A stretch of 64,000 nucleotides of DNA, taken from Streptomyces griseorubiginosus. Its GTDB lineage: Bacteria > Actinomycetota > Actinomycetes > Streptomycetales > Streptomycetaceae. The translations under genes and the position numbers were made by a program. The notes under the pieces are model-generated. The model had not been told where the DNA came from. It searched no databases and saw nothing but the letters and a program-made list of their open reading frames with translations. Shown here one piece after another: positions 54,734-63,902 of the stretch (position 1 is its first letter; each line of letters opens with the position of its first letter). The stretch covers positions 124,001-188,000 of the forward strand of contig NZ_KQ948745.1 in assembly GCF_001514195.1 (NCBI RefSeq). Reading direction: 5' to 3'.

Positions 54734-55129
54734 TCAGCTCGCCTTGCGCTGGAATACGTGCAGCAGGTCGGACAGGTGCCAGTGGTGCCCGTCCGGCTGC
54801 GGCGCCCCGTCGGCGGCCGCGGGAACCTCCACGGGACCGGCGGGGGGCGTGCGGTGCTGCCGGTGCGCCGCGTCGCGGGTGGCGGCGACCCGGCCGGGCC
54901 GCATGATCCGCACGACGTGGTGGTCGCAGTTCTCGCACGTGGGCCTGGAGAGCGGCGAGGGCACGACCCGTCCGTCCGCCGTGTACTGCACGAACTCCCG
55001 GCCGTCGCCGTCGATGTGGTGCTCTATCTCGTACGACTGCTCCCAGCCGTGCCCGCAGCGCATGCAGGCGAAGGAGTAGGACTCGTTGACGACTGCCGTG
55101 GCACCGGGGTGCCCTGCGATCTCGCTCAT
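54734..55129 (-). CDS. Zinc-finger-like protein
   Basis: 131 residues. Two CxxC motifs (FACMRCGHGW and PTCENCDHH) likely bind zinc; between them YEIEHHIDGDGREFVQYTADG. The C-terminus is Pro/Ala-rich and ends HLSDLLHVFQRKAS. Typical of Streptomyces, function unknown. ATG at 55129 with AGGAGC upstream. The frame is open further upstream but the extra part has no ribosome-binding site and unlikely composition. Confidence 0.8.
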   Translation of the reverse strand: MSEIAGHPGATAVVNESYSFACMRCGHGWEQSYEIEHHIDGDGREFVQYTADGRVVPSPLSRPTCENCDHHVVRIMRPGRVAATRDAAHRQHRTPPAGPVEVPAAADGAPQPDGHHWHLSDLLHVFQRKAS

Positions 55130-55376
55130 GCCAGCTCCTGTGTGTCCGCTGGTTCGAAGGACGGGTACGTCCCTCACCCCAGTGGACGCCTCAGGGAGGA
55201 CGAAGGCGACAGACCCTGTCGAGTGTTGAGGCCGATTTGGACTTTCCTTGCCAAACGGACCCGCCACGCCGTGTGGACCTTTGCATTCCGAGACACCGCT
55301 TTGCGAGCACATGGGGCGCACGCTCAGACGACATGCGCCCTGCTCAGAGGCAGTGTGACCCACCTCATGCGACCCG

Positions 55377-56225
55377 TCAGGAAGGGGCGTTCTTCGCCGC
55401 GACAACGGCATCGAACACCACGCGCTTGGGGATCCCGGCCTCGACGGCCACCGCGGCGATCGCCTCCTTGCGCCGCTCCCCCGCCTCCTCCCGGACCCGC
55501 ACCCGACGCACCAGTTCCGCGTCGTCGATCTCCTCGGTCCCCTTCTCGGGCGCCCCCTCGACGACGACGGTGATCTCCCCCCTGACCCCGTCCGCGGCCC
55601 ACTCGGCGAGCGCGCCCAGCGGCCCCCGCTTGACCTCCTCGTACGTCTTGGTCAGCTCCCGGCACACCGCGGCCCGTCGCTCGGCACCGAACACCTCGGC
55701 CATCGCGGCGAGCGTGTCGTCGAGGCGGTGCGGTGCCTCGAAGTAGACGAGGGTCCGCCGTTCGTCCGCGACCTCCCGAAGCCGCGACAGCCGCTCCCCG
55801 CCCTTGCGCGGCAGGAACCCCTCGAAGCAGAACCGGTCCACCGGCAGCCCGGACAGCGCGAGCGCGGTGAGCACCGCGGACGGTCCCGGTACGGCGGTGA
55901 CGCGGACGTCCTTCTCGACGGCGGCGGCGACCAGCCGGTATCCGGGGTCGGACACGGACGGCATCCCGGCGTCCGTGACCAGCAGCACGCGCGCGCCGGC
56001 GAGGAGTTCCTCGACCAGTTCGGGGGTCCGGGCGGCCTCGTTGCCCTCGAAGTAGGACACGATCCGCCCCTTGGGCGTCACGCCGAGCGCCTGGGTCAGC
56101 CGGCGCAGCCGCCGGGTGTCCTCGGCCGCGATCACGTCGGCCCCGGTCAGTTCCTCCGCGAGGCGGGGAGGAGCGTCCGCGATGTCGCCGATAGGGGTGC
56201 CCGCCAGGACAAGGGTTCCAGTCAC
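55377..56225 (-). CDS. rsmI: 16S rRNA (cytidine1402-2'-O)-methyltransferase RsmI
   Basis: 282 residues, tetrapyrrole-methylase fold. Motifs: LVLAGTPIGDIADAPPR, AAEDTRRLRRLT, VTDAGMPSVSDPGYRLV, PGPSAVLTALALSGLP and FEGFLPRKGGER. It modifies the ribosomal decoding site. GTG at 56225 with GGAGG 8-9 bases upstream. Divergent from pmt (85 bases). Confidence 0.95.
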   Translation of the reverse strand: MTGTLVLAGTPIGDIADAPPRLAEELTGADVIAAEDTRRLRRLTQALGVTPKGRIVSYFEGNEAARTPELVEELLAGARVLLVTDAGMPSVSDPGYRLVAAAVEKDVRVTAVPGPSAVLTALALSGLPVDRFCFEGFLPRKGGERLSRLREVADERRTLVYFEAPHRLDDTLAAMAEVFGAERRAAVCRELTKTYEEVKRGPLGALAEWAADGVRGEITVVVEGAPEKGTEEIDDAELVRRVRVREEAGERRKEAIAAVAVEAGIPKRVVFDAVVAAKNAPS

Positions 56226-56310
56226 CCGCCCATCCTCCCAGGGGCGCCGCGAACCGGACGCATCCACCCATGCACGGGACTCACACAGCACGGTTCCCTA
56301 CGATGGCGCG

Positions 56311-58050
56311 GTGACCAGTACCGCGTCCTCCACGGACACCCGGCAGGACCAGGCCCCCCAGGACCGGCGGCCGTCGTGGCAGCAGAGGCTGCGCCGTTTC
56401 GGCTACACCGCGCAGACCAGCGGCGACGTGCGCGAGCGTCTGGTCCCGCCCTATGTGGCACCCAGCCCGCGGATGTGGCAGGTGCTGGGGGTTCCGCGGG
56501 TGCTCTCCGACCGGATCGCGCGCTGGTCGGGCTGGCTCGGGCCGCTGCTGGTGACGCTGGTGGCGGGGATCATGCGGTTCTGGAACCTGGGCAGCCCGAA
56601 GAAGGTGATATTCGACGAGACGTACTACGCCAAGGACGCGTGGGCGATCGTCCACCGCGGCTTCGAGCTGAGCTGGGACAAGAACGTCGACAGCCAGATC
56701 CTGTCCTCGAACGGGCATGTCCCGCTGCCGACGGACGCCGCCTACGTCGTGCATCCCCCGGTCGGCAAGTACGTCATCGGGCTCGGCGAGCTGATGTTCG
56801 GGTTCAACCCGTTCGGCTGGCGGTTCATGACGGCGGTGCTGGGGACGCTGTCGGTGCTGATCGTGTGCCGGGTGGGCCGCCGGATCTTCCGCTCCACCTT
56901 CCTGGGCTGCCTGGCCGGGGCCCTGATGACGGTGGACGGGCTGGCCTTCGTGATGGCGCGGACCGCGCTGCTCGACGGTGTGCTGATGTTCTTCGTGGTG
57001 GCCGCGTTCGCGTGCCTGGTCATCGACCGCGACCGGGCCCGGGAGAAACTCGCGGCCGCGCTGCCGGTGGACTCGTACGGCCTCGTGCGCCCCGACGCGC
57101 ACGTCGGGGACACCCTGCGCCTGGGCCGGCGCCCCTACCGCTGGCTTGCGGGCCTGCTCCTGGGCCTGGCCATCGGCACCAAGTGGAACGGTCTGTTCTT
57201 CCTCATCGCCTTCGGCATCATGACCGTGCTGTGGGACGTGGGCTCGCGGCGGGTCGCGGGGGCGCGGCGCCCGTACGAGGCGGTCCTCAAGTACGACCTC
57301 GGGATCGCGTTCCTGGCCATGGTGCCGGTCGCGGTCGTCACCTACCTCACCTCGTGGATCGGCTGGATCCTCTCCCCGGCGGACGGCAGCGGCGGCTACT
57401 ACCGCAACTGGGCGGCGACCGACGGCAAGGGTGGTAGCTGGACCTTCCTGCCCGACTGGTGGCGCAGCCTGATCCACTACGAGCACGAGGTCTACAAGTT
57501 CAACGTCGGCCTGTCCTCGCCGCACACGTACATGTCCAACCCGTGGAGCTGGATCGTCGACGGCCGCCCGATCTCCTTCTTCTACGAGTCGCCCTCGCCC
57601 GGCACCGACGGCTGCCCTGCGGACGCGGGTGAGAAGTGCGCCCGCGAGGTGCTGGCGATCGGCACGCCGCTGCTGTGGTGGGCCGCCTGCTTCGCGATCC
57701 TGTACGTGCTGTGGCGCTGGTTCTTCCGCCGCGACTGGAGGGCGGGCGCCATCGCCTGCGGCATCGCGGCGGGCTATCTGCCCTGGTTCAACTACCAGGA
57801 GCGCACGATCTTCTTCTTCTACACGATCGTCTTCCTGCCTTTCCTCTGCCTGGCCGTGGCCATGCTGGTCGGCGCCCTCATCGGCCCGCCCCGAGCGACG
57901 GACACCCGCCGCGTGGCAGGCGCGACAGCGGCGGGCGTCCTGGTCCTCCTGATCACCTGGAACTTCATCTACTTCTGGCCCCTGTACACCGGCACGGCGA
58001 TCCCGATCGACTCCTGGCGGTCGCGGATGTGGATCGACACCTGGGTCTAG
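56311..58050 (+). CDS. pmt: Protein O-mannosyltransferase
   Basis: 579 residues with about 11 TM helices, GT39 family. The catalytic acidic pair is in VIFDETYYAKDAW in the first extracellular loop; HPPVGKYVIGLGEL and NPWSWIVDGRPISFFYE are family-typical, and the C-terminal part is WFNYQERTIFFFY. It transfers mannose from polyprenyl-phosphate-mannose to Thr/Ser of exported proteins; in Streptomyces it is needed for glycoproteins including a phage receptor. GTG at 56311 has no ribosome-binding site; TACGAT at 56299-56304 ends 6 bases before it, suggesting a leaderless mRNA. Confidence 0.94.
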   Translation: MTSTASSTDTRQDQAPQDRRPSWQQRLRRFGYTAQTSGDVRERLVPPYVAPSPRMWQVLGVPRVLSDRIARWSGWLGPLLVTLVAGIMRFWNLGSPKKVIFDETYYAKDAWAIVHRGFELSWDKNVDSQILSSNGHVPLPTDAAYVVHPPVGKYVIGLGELMFGFNPFGWRFMTAVLGTLSVLIVCRVGRRIFRSTFLGCLAGALMTVDGLAFVMARTALLDGVLMFFVVAAFACLVIDRDRAREKLAAALPVDSYGLVRPDAHVGDTLRLGRRPYRWLAGLLLGLAIGTKWNGLFFLIAFGIMTVLWDVGSRRVAGARRPYEAVLKYDLGIAFLAMVPVAVVTYLTSWIGWILSPADGSGGYYRNWAATDGKGGSWTFLPDWWRSLIHYEHEVYKFNVGLSSPHTYMSNPWSWIVDGRPISFFYESPSPGTDGCPADAGEKCAREVLAIGTPLLWWAACFAILYVLWRWFFRRDWRAGAIACGIAAGYLPWFNYQERTIFFFYTIVFLPFLCLAVAMLVGALIGPPRATDTRRVAGATAAGVLVLLITWNFIYFWPLYTGTAIPIDSWRSRMWIDTWV

Positions 58051-58077
58051 CAGCCGTCTGTTCACGTACGTGATTGA

Positions 58078-58117
58078 GCACCCGGGGCGAGGAATCAGAA
58101 AACTCTTACCCCGGGTG
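58078..58117. terminator. CACCCGGGG/CCCCGGGTG dyad after pmt
   Basis: CACCCGGGG (58079-58087) and CCCCGGGTG (58109-58117) form a perfect 9-bp stem with a 21-base A-rich loop, between pmt and the first penicillin-binding protein gene. It may be a terminator or an operator. Confidence 0.45.
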
Positions 58118-58175
58118 TCACACCTCCCGCTTAGGCTGCCCACAACAACGGGGACAACGGGGAGGGGGCCAGATC

Positions 58176-59798
58176 ATGGCCAAGGGGGTGAAGGTCGCTG
58201 TCGTCAGCACGGTGTTCGCCGTGATGGTCGGCGGGGCCGGGTACGGGGCGTACAACTTCGTGTCGGCGCTGAGCGACGACGGCAGCGGTGGGGTCGGGGA
58301 CGCCAAGCGGAGCGGGCCGCCCACCGCCGACGAGATCAAGGACGTCTCCCAGGACTTCTTCGCCGCCTGGGAGAAGGGGGACGCGGCGAGTGCCGCCGCG
58401 CTCACCAACAACAACACGACCGCCGAGGTGCTCCTGACGGAATACAAGGCGGACGCGCACATCGGCGACGTGAAGATCACGCCCGGCAGGGCGACCGGCG
58501 CCACCGTGCCGTACAGCGTCAAGGCGACCGTGTCGTACGGCGGCAAGTCCAAGCCGCTGGCCTACAGCAGCAAGTTGACCGTCGTGCGCGGGGTGACCAC
58601 CGGCAAGGCGCTCGTCGACTGGCAGCCCTCCGTGGTGTACCCGAAGCTCCAGCGGGACGACCGCCTCGTCACCGGTGAGTCCGCGAACCCGTCCATCGAG
58701 GCGGTGGACCGCGACGGCAAGGTGCTGACCAAGGAGAAGTACCCCTCCCTCGGCCCGATCCTGGACGCCCTGCGGGAGAGATACGGCAGCGAGGCCGGCG
58801 GCACCCCCGGCATCGAGCTGGTCGTCAAGCACCCCGACCAGACCCCCGACACCTCCCTGCTCACCCTCGCCGACGGCAAGGCGGGCAAGGTGCCGACCAC
58901 GATCAGCGCGACCGCGCAGGCCGCCGCGGAGAAGGCCGTGAAGCTGTACAAGCAGTCGTCGGTCGTCGCGGTCAAGCCCAGCACCGGTGAGGTGCTGGCC
59001 GTCGCCAACAACCGTACGGACGGCTTCAACGCGGCCTTCGAGGGCACCAAGGCCCCCGGCTCCACCATGAAGATCATCACCGCCGCGATGCTCATCGACA
59101 ACGGCGTGACCTCGATGAACGGCCCGGCGCCCTGTCCGCCGGAGGCCGTGTGGCAGGGGCAGACCTTCAAGAACCTCGCCACCCTCAAGCCCAACGAGAA
59201 CGCCACGCTCGCCAACAGCTTCATGCGGTCCTGCAACACCGCCTTCATCAAGCTGATCGACGAGAAGCCGCTCACCGACGAGTCGCTGACCCTGGAGGCC
59301 CAGAACCGGTTCGGGATCGGCCAGGACTGGAAGACCGGCATCGTCTCCTTCGACGGCAAGGTCCCCGCGGTCAGCGGTCCGGACCGGGCGGCGAACGCGA
59401 TAGGCCAGGGCCAGGTCCAGATGAACCCGCTGAACATGGCCTCGGTGACGGCCACCGCCATCACCGGCACCTTCCGCCAGCCCTACCTGGTCTCGCCCAA
59501 GATCGACGACCGTCAACTGGCCACCGCCAAGGGGCTGCCGTACAACACCGCCTCACAGCTGAGGCAGATGATGCGGCTCACCGCGACGCAGGGCACGGCG
59601 GCCAGGGCGATGGCGGGTCTCCGCGGGGACTTCGGCGCGAAGACCGGTTCCGCGGAGGTCGACGGACAGCAGGTGTCCAACAGCTGGTTCACCGGTTTCC
59701 GCAACGACGTGTCGGCGGCGGCCATGACCGAGGAGGGCGGCCACGGCGGCGACGCGGCCGGGCCGATTGTCGCAGCTGTGCTACGAGCCGCAGGCTGA
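58176..59798 (+). CDS. Penicillin-binding protein (class B type, NTF2-like N-terminus), copy 1
   Basis: 540 residues: one N-terminal TM anchor (VAVVSTVFAVMVGGAGYGAY), an NTF2-like/MecA_N domain (about 45-165), a PBP dimerisation region, and a transpeptidase domain with SxxK in APGSTMKIITA, SxN in RSCNTAF and KTG in GAKTGSAEVDG. It cross-links peptidoglycan outside the membrane. ATG at 58176 with GGAGGGGG upstream. The next gene is a paralogue with the same layout. Confidence 0.93.
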   Translation: MAKGVKVAVVSTVFAVMVGGAGYGAYNFVSALSDDGSGGVGDAKRSGPPTADEIKDVSQDFFAAWEKGDAASAAALTNNNTTAEVLLTEYKADAHIGDVKITPGRATGATVPYSVKATVSYGGKSKPLAYSSKLTVVRGVTTGKALVDWQPSVVYPKLQRDDRLVTGESANPSIEAVDRDGKVLTKEKYPSLGPILDALRERYGSEAGGTPGIELVVKHPDQTPDTSLLTLADGKAGKVPTTISATAQAAAEKAVKLYKQSSVVAVKPSTGEVLAVANNRTDGFNAAFEGTKAPGSTMKIITAAMLIDNGVTSMNGPAPCPPEAVWQGQTFKNLATLKPNENATLANSFMRSCNTAFIKLIDEKPLTDESLTLEAQNRFGIGQDWKTGIVSFDGKVPAVSGPDRAANAIGQGQVQMNPLNMASVTATAITGTFRQPYLVSPKIDDRQLATAKGLPYNTASQLRQMMRLTATQGTAARAMAGLRGDFGAKTGSAEVDGQQVSNSWFTGFRNDVSAAAMTEEGGHGGDAAGPIVAAVLRAAG

Positions 59799-59894
59799 CG
59801 TCACCCCTGTGGGACAGGGACTCTAGTCTGTTGCAGTCGTTGAGGTGTGTGAGGGCAACGGGGACCCTGGAACAGCGCGGAGGAAGCGTAAGTC

Positions 59895-61559
59895 GTGGGT
59901 AACAGAAGGCGCGTCGCCGAGCGACGGAAGACCAGGCCGGCCGTGGTGGCCGGGATGATCGCCGTGGTCGTCGGCGGCGCCGGCATCGGCGTCTACGCGC
60001 TGTACGGCGGCGGGGCGGCGGCCGACGACCGGACGCAGACCTCCGCGGCCGACCACAAGCCGAAGGTGAAGACCGGCCCCCTGTCGGCGGCCGAGGTCAC
60101 CTCCACCGCGACCGCGTTCCTGACCTCCTGGCAGCAGGGCAAAGTGGCCACGGCCGCCGCCGCGACCAGCGACAGCAAGGCCGCCACCGCCCTGCTCACC
60201 GGCTGGACCAGGGACGCCCACCTCACCGCGACCACCCTCACCCCCGGCCCCCGTACCGGCGACAAGGTGCCCTTCGCCGTGAAGACGACGGTGGCGTACA
60301 AGGGCCTCAGCAAGCCGCTGACGTACGGCAGTTCCCTGACCGTCGTCCGCAACACCAGCACCGGCAAGCCCCAGGTCCACTGGACCGCCTCGCTCGTGCA
60401 CCCCGACCTGAAGGACGGGGACACCCTGGTCACCGGCGAGTCCGGGACCCCGCCGATCAAGGCGTACGACCGGGACGGCGGCGAGATCACCACGGCCAGG
60501 TACCCGTCCCTGGGCACCGTGCTGGACGGGCTGCGCGACAAGTTCGGCAAGACCGCGGGCGGCAAGGCGGGCATCGAACTGCGGGTGATCCGCGCGAAGG
60601 ACAGCAAGTCGTCCGACAAGACGCTGGCCGAGCTCAGCAAGGGCACCCCGGGCACCGTGAAGACCACCCTGAGCCCGACGCTCCAGGCGGCGGCCGAGCG
60701 GCAGGTCACCACACAGGCGCGGTCCTCCGTCGTGGTGCTGCGCCCCTCGACCGGCGAGATCCTCGCGGTGGCCAACGCGGGCCACGGCTTCAACACCGCC
60801 TTCCAGGGCTCCCTCGCCCCCGGCTCCACGATGAAGGTCATCACCTCCTCGCTGCTGATCGAGAAGGACCTCGCGTCCCCGGACAAGCCGCACCCGTGCC
60901 CGAAGTACTTCACGTACGGCGGCTGGAAGTTCCAGAACGACGACAAGTTCGAGATCAAGGGCGGCACCTTCAAGGCGAGCTTCGCCCGCTCCTGCAACAC
61001 CGCCTTCATCAGCCAGGCGGGCAAGCTGGACAACGACTCCCTGACCAAGCAGGCCCAGCAGGTCTTCGGTCTGTCCATGGACAACTGGGCGATCGGCGTC
61101 CCGTCCTTCGACGGCGCGGTGCCGGTGCAGAGCGCGGCCCAGAAGGCGGCCTCGCTGATCGGCCAGGGCGGGGTGCGGATGAACCCGCTGAACATGGCGT
61201 CGGTCGCGGCCACCGTCGAGTCGGGCACCTTCAAGCAGCCCTACCTGGTCTCCCCGAGCGTCGACCACCGCACGCTGGCCACCGCCTCGCGCACGATGTC
61301 CCCGGCCACACTGTCGGCGCTGCGTGAGCTGATGTCGTACACGGCTGCCTACGGCACGGCGGCCGAGGCGATGTCCGGGGTCACCGGCAACGTGGGCGCG
61401 AAGACCGGCTCCGCGGAGGTCGACGGTCAGAAGAAGCCCAACGGCTGGTTCACCGCCTACCGCGGCGACCTCGCGGCCGCGGGCGTCGCCCAGGCGGGCG
61501 GCCACGGCGGCGACACGGCGGGCCCGATCGTGGCGGCCCTGCTGAAGATCGGCGGCTGA
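59895..61559 (+). CDS. Penicillin-binding protein (class B type, NTF2-like N-terminus), copy 2
   Basis: 554 residues, same architecture as the preceding gene: basic N-terminus and TM (AVVAGMIAVVVGGAGIGVYAL), NTF2-like domain, and transpeptidase with SxxK in APGSTMKVITS, SxN in RSCNTAF and KTG in GAKTGSAEVDG. The C-terminal GGHGGDTAGPIVAALLKI matches the sibling closely, so the pair arose by tandem duplication. GTG at 59895 preceded by GGAGGAA. 96 bases after copy 1. Confidence 0.93.
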   Translation: MGNRRRVAERRKTRPAVVAGMIAVVVGGAGIGVYALYGGGAAADDRTQTSAADHKPKVKTGPLSAAEVTSTATAFLTSWQQGKVATAAAATSDSKAATALLTGWTRDAHLTATTLTPGPRTGDKVPFAVKTTVAYKGLSKPLTYGSSLTVVRNTSTGKPQVHWTASLVHPDLKDGDTLVTGESGTPPIKAYDRDGGEITTARYPSLGTVLDGLRDKFGKTAGGKAGIELRVIRAKDSKSSDKTLAELSKGTPGTVKTTLSPTLQAAAERQVTTQARSSVVVLRPSTGEILAVANAGHGFNTAFQGSLAPGSTMKVITSSLLIEKDLASPDKPHPCPKYFTYGGWKFQNDDKFEIKGGTFKASFARSCNTAFISQAGKLDNDSLTKQAQQVFGLSMDNWAIGVPSFDGAVPVQSAAQKAASLIGQGGVRMNPLNMASVAATVESGTFKQPYLVSPSVDHRTLATASRTMSPATLSALRELMSYTAAYGTAAEAMSGVTGNVGAKTGSAEVDGQKKPNGWFTAYRGDLAAAGVAQAGGHGGDTAGPIVAALLKIGG

Positions 61560-61579
61560 CCCCGGGTCAGCCCCTCAGG

Positions 61580-61927
61580 TCAGCTCCGCACGGGGGCGGC
61601 GGCCATGTAGGTCCGCCGCAGGAATCTGAGCAGAGCCTTCTGCTCGAACTGCACCACCGACACCCCATGGTCCGAGTGGAACTCCACCACGGCCTGGACC
61701 CGGCCGCACGGCCACACCCGCACCTCGCCGCTGCCGGCCGGTGCCCTGAGTCCCTGCTCCAGCAGGGCGCGCGAGAAGGTCCACTCGTCGGTGCCCGGGA
61801 GGCCGACCCGTACCGAACGCGGGTCGGTGTCCGGGTCGTAGCGCAGGACGACGGGGATCGCCTCGTCCTCCGCGATGTCCGCGTCAGAAACGATGTGGGC
61901 TCGCGCGTACTGTTCGACTACAGACAT
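61580..61927 (-). CDS. ssgE: SsgA-like sporulation protein, probable SsgE
   Basis: 115 residues. SALP-family pattern: IPVVLRYDPDTDPRSVRVGLPG, WTFSRALLEQGL, GRVQAVVEFHS, and FLRRTYMAA at the end. SALPs occur only in sporulating actinomycetes and guide septation and spore-wall events. The identity as ssgE rests on position next to the two PBPs and cbiM, as I recall from S. coelicolor; other SALP assignments are possible. ATG at 61927 with GAGAGG about 9 bases upstream. Convergent with the PBP genes. Confidence 0.88.
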   Translation of the reverse strand: MSVVEQYARAHIVSDADIAEDEAIPVVLRYDPDTDPRSVRVGLPGTDEWTFSRALLEQGLRAPAGSGEVRVWPCGRVQAVVEFHSDHGVSVVQFEQKALLRFLRRTYMAAAPVRS

Positions 61928-62058
61928 CGTGACGGGCCTCTCACGCTGCGTAACCTGTGCGGAAGCTGTGCATCCGTTCCCTCTCCAGCGTCGCACATTT
62001 CCCGGATTCCGCTCCCGGGACCGAAAGCCCGCGACTTGCTGTTCGTCACCCGACTCTC

Positions 62059-62075
62059 TTGCAAAGAGTTCGCAA
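62059..62075. promoter_or_regulatory. Nur-box-like operator of the metal-uptake operon
   Basis: TTGCAA-AGAGT-TCGCAA at 62059-62075 matches the Streptomyces Nur box (TTGCAA-N5-TTGCAA) at 11 of 12 positions. It overlaps the presumed -35 region; TATCAT at 62084-62089 is a likely -10 box. Confidence 0.65.
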
Positions 62076-62095
62076 CAAGCCACTATCATCGAACG

Positions 62096-63139
62096 GTGCA
62101 TGTGCCTGACGGATTCATAGACGCCCCCATCTCGGCCGCGACCGGAGTCGTCGCCGCGGCCGCCGTCGCGGTGAGCCTGCGCGGCGCCCGGCGTGAACTC
62201 GACGAACGCACCGCGCCCTTGGCCGGCCTCGTCGCGGCGTTCATCTTCGCCGTGCAGATGCTGAACTTCCCGGTGGCCGCGGGCACCAGCGGCCACCTCC
62301 TGGGCGGGGCGCTGGCCGCGATCCTCGTGGGCCCGTACACAGGGGTCCTCTGCGTCTCCGTGGTCCTCCTCATGCAGGGCATCCTCTTCGCGGACGGCGG
62401 GCTGACCGCGCTCGGCGTGAACATCACCGACATGGCCGTGGTCACCACGGTCGTCGCGTACGCCGTCTTCCGCGGGCTGGTGAAGGTGCTGCCCCGCGGG
62501 CGCGGGGCGATCACCGCGGCCTCCTTCGTGGCCGCCGTGCTCTCGGTGCCCGCCGCGGCCGTCGCCTTCACCCTGATCTACGCGGTCGGCGGCACCACCG
62601 ACGTCTCGATCGGCAAGGTCGCCACCGCGATGATCGGCGTCCACGTCCTCATCGGCATCGGCGAGGCGACCATCACCGCGCTGACCGTGGGTGCCGTCGT
62701 CGCCGTACGCCCCGACCTGGTGTACGGCGCGCGGGGTCTCCGGCAGAAGCTGAAGCTGCGGGTCGGCGGTGAGCTGGTCGACGTGCCGGACACCGCCCCC
62801 GTCGCCGCCGCCCGCTCCCACCGCAAGGTCTGGATCACGGGCCTGGTCGCCTCCCTGGTCCTCGCCGGGTTCGTCAGCTTCTACGCCTCCGCCAGCCCCG
62901 ACGGGCTGGAGAAGGTCGCCGCCGACCAGGGCATCGACGCGAAAACCGAGCAGCACGCCTCGGCGGACTCGCCGCTCGCCGACTACGGCGTCAAGGACGT
63001 CGAGGACGCCCGCCTGTCCGGGGGCCTCGCGGGCGTGATCGGCGTCGGCGTGACCGTCGTCGCGGGCACCGGCGTGTTCTGGGCGGTCCGCAGGCGTCGT
63101 ACGGCCGACGTCTCCCCGGCGAGCACGAGCGGCGTCTGA
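62096..63139 (+). CDS. cbiM: ECF-type nickel/cobalt transporter substrate-binding subunit, CbiM/NikM fused to a PDGLE (NikN-like) domain
   Basis: 347 residues. N-terminal CbiM/NikM domain (about 1-215) starts VHVPDGFID, the metal-binding N-terminus of the family (His2), with about six TM helices (NFPVAAGTSGHLLGG, NITDMAVVTT). The C-terminal part has two TM helices flanking ASASPDGLEKVA, the PDGLE motif of NikN/CbiN-like subunits, so M and N functions are fused. The Nur-like box and the PDGLE motif favour nickel over cobalt. GTG at 62096 has no ribosome-binding site and lies 6 bases after TATCAT, suggesting a leaderless mRNA. Confidence 0.9.
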   Translation: MHVPDGFIDAPISAATGVVAAAAVAVSLRGARRELDERTAPLAGLVAAFIFAVQMLNFPVAAGTSGHLLGGALAAILVGPYTGVLCVSVVLLMQGILFADGGLTALGVNITDMAVVTTVVAYAVFRGLVKVLPRGRGAITAASFVAAVLSVPAAAVAFTLIYAVGGTTDVSIGKVATAMIGVHVLIGIGEATITALTVGAVVAVRPDLVYGARGLRQKLKLRVGGELVDVPDTAPVAAARSHRKVWITGLVASLVLAGFVSFYASASPDGLEKVAADQGIDAKTEQHASADSPLADYGVKDVEDARLSGGLAGVIGVGVTVVAGTGVFWAVRRRRTADVSPASTSGV

Positions 63140-63140
63140 G

Positions 63141-63902
63141 ATGGGCGCGGGGCACGCACACCGGCTGTACCGGCACGGGCACTCCCCCGTGCACGCCCTG
63201 CCGCCGCACACCAAGCTCGCGGCGGTCTTCGCCTTCGTGGTGGTCGTGGTCTCGACGCCGCGGGAGGCGATGTGGGCGTTCGGTCTGTACGCGGTCCTGC
63301 TGGGCGTCGTCGCGTACGTCGCCCGCGTGCCCGCCCGGTTCCTGCTGAAGCGGCTGCTGATCGAGGTGCCGTTCGTGGCGTTCGCGGTGCTGATGCCGTT
63401 CGTCGCGGAGGGCGAGCGGGTCGAGGTGCTCGGGATGTCGTTGAGCGTGAGCGGTCTGTGGGGCGCCTGGAACGTCCTCGCCAAGGGCACCCTCGGCGTC
63501 GCCGCCTCCGTCCTGCTGGCGTCCACCACCGAACTGCGCGAACTGCTCCTCGGCCTCCAGCGGTTGAAGCTCCCGCCGCTCCTCGTCCAGATCGCGTCCT
63601 TCATGATCCGCTACGGCGACGTCATCACCGACGAGATGCGGCGGATGCGGATCGCGCGGGAGTCGCGGGGGTTCGAGGCGAGCGGCGTGCGGCACTGGGG
63701 CGTCCTCGCGAAGTCGGCCGGCGCCCTGTTCATCCGCTCCTACGAACGCGGCGAGCGGGTGCACCTGGCCATGGTCAGCCGCGGGTACGCCGGTTCGATG
63801 CCGGTCATCGACGAGGTGACCGCGTCCCGGGCGCAGTGGTCGTACGCCCTCGCGCTCCCCGTGACCGCCCTTGTCGTCTGCGTGGTGGGATGGACCCTGT
63901 GA
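63141..63902 (+). CDS. cbiQ: ECF transporter transmembrane coupling subunit CbiQ/NikQ
   Basis: 253 residues, T-component of the metal ECF transporter. About five TM helices; HALPPHTKLAAVFAFVVVVV at the N-terminus and the coupling motif ARESRGFEASGVRHWG (A-R-x-x-R-G type) and VSRGYAGSMP toward the C-terminus. Starts one base after the cbiM stop; its stop overlaps the ATPase start (GTGA, 63899-63902). Confidence 0.93.
   Translation: MGAGHAHRLYRHGHSPVHALPPHTKLAAVFAFVVVVVSTPREAMWAFGLYAVLLGVVAYVARVPARFLLKRLLIEVPFVAFAVLMPFVAEGERVEVLGMSLSVSGLWGAWNVLAKGTLGVAASVLLASTTELRELLLGLQRLKLPPLLVQIASFMIRYGDVITDEMRRMRIARESRGFEASGVRHWGVLAKSAGALFIRSYERGERVHLAMVSRGYAGSMPVIDEVTASRAQWSYALALPVTALVVCVVGWTL

Noticed and set aside
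55130..55376. N-terminal extension of the zinc-finger protein into the rsmI intergenic region
   Set aside because: The frame is open but a good ribosome-binding site precedes the ATG at 55129 and the upstream part lacks protein-like composition.
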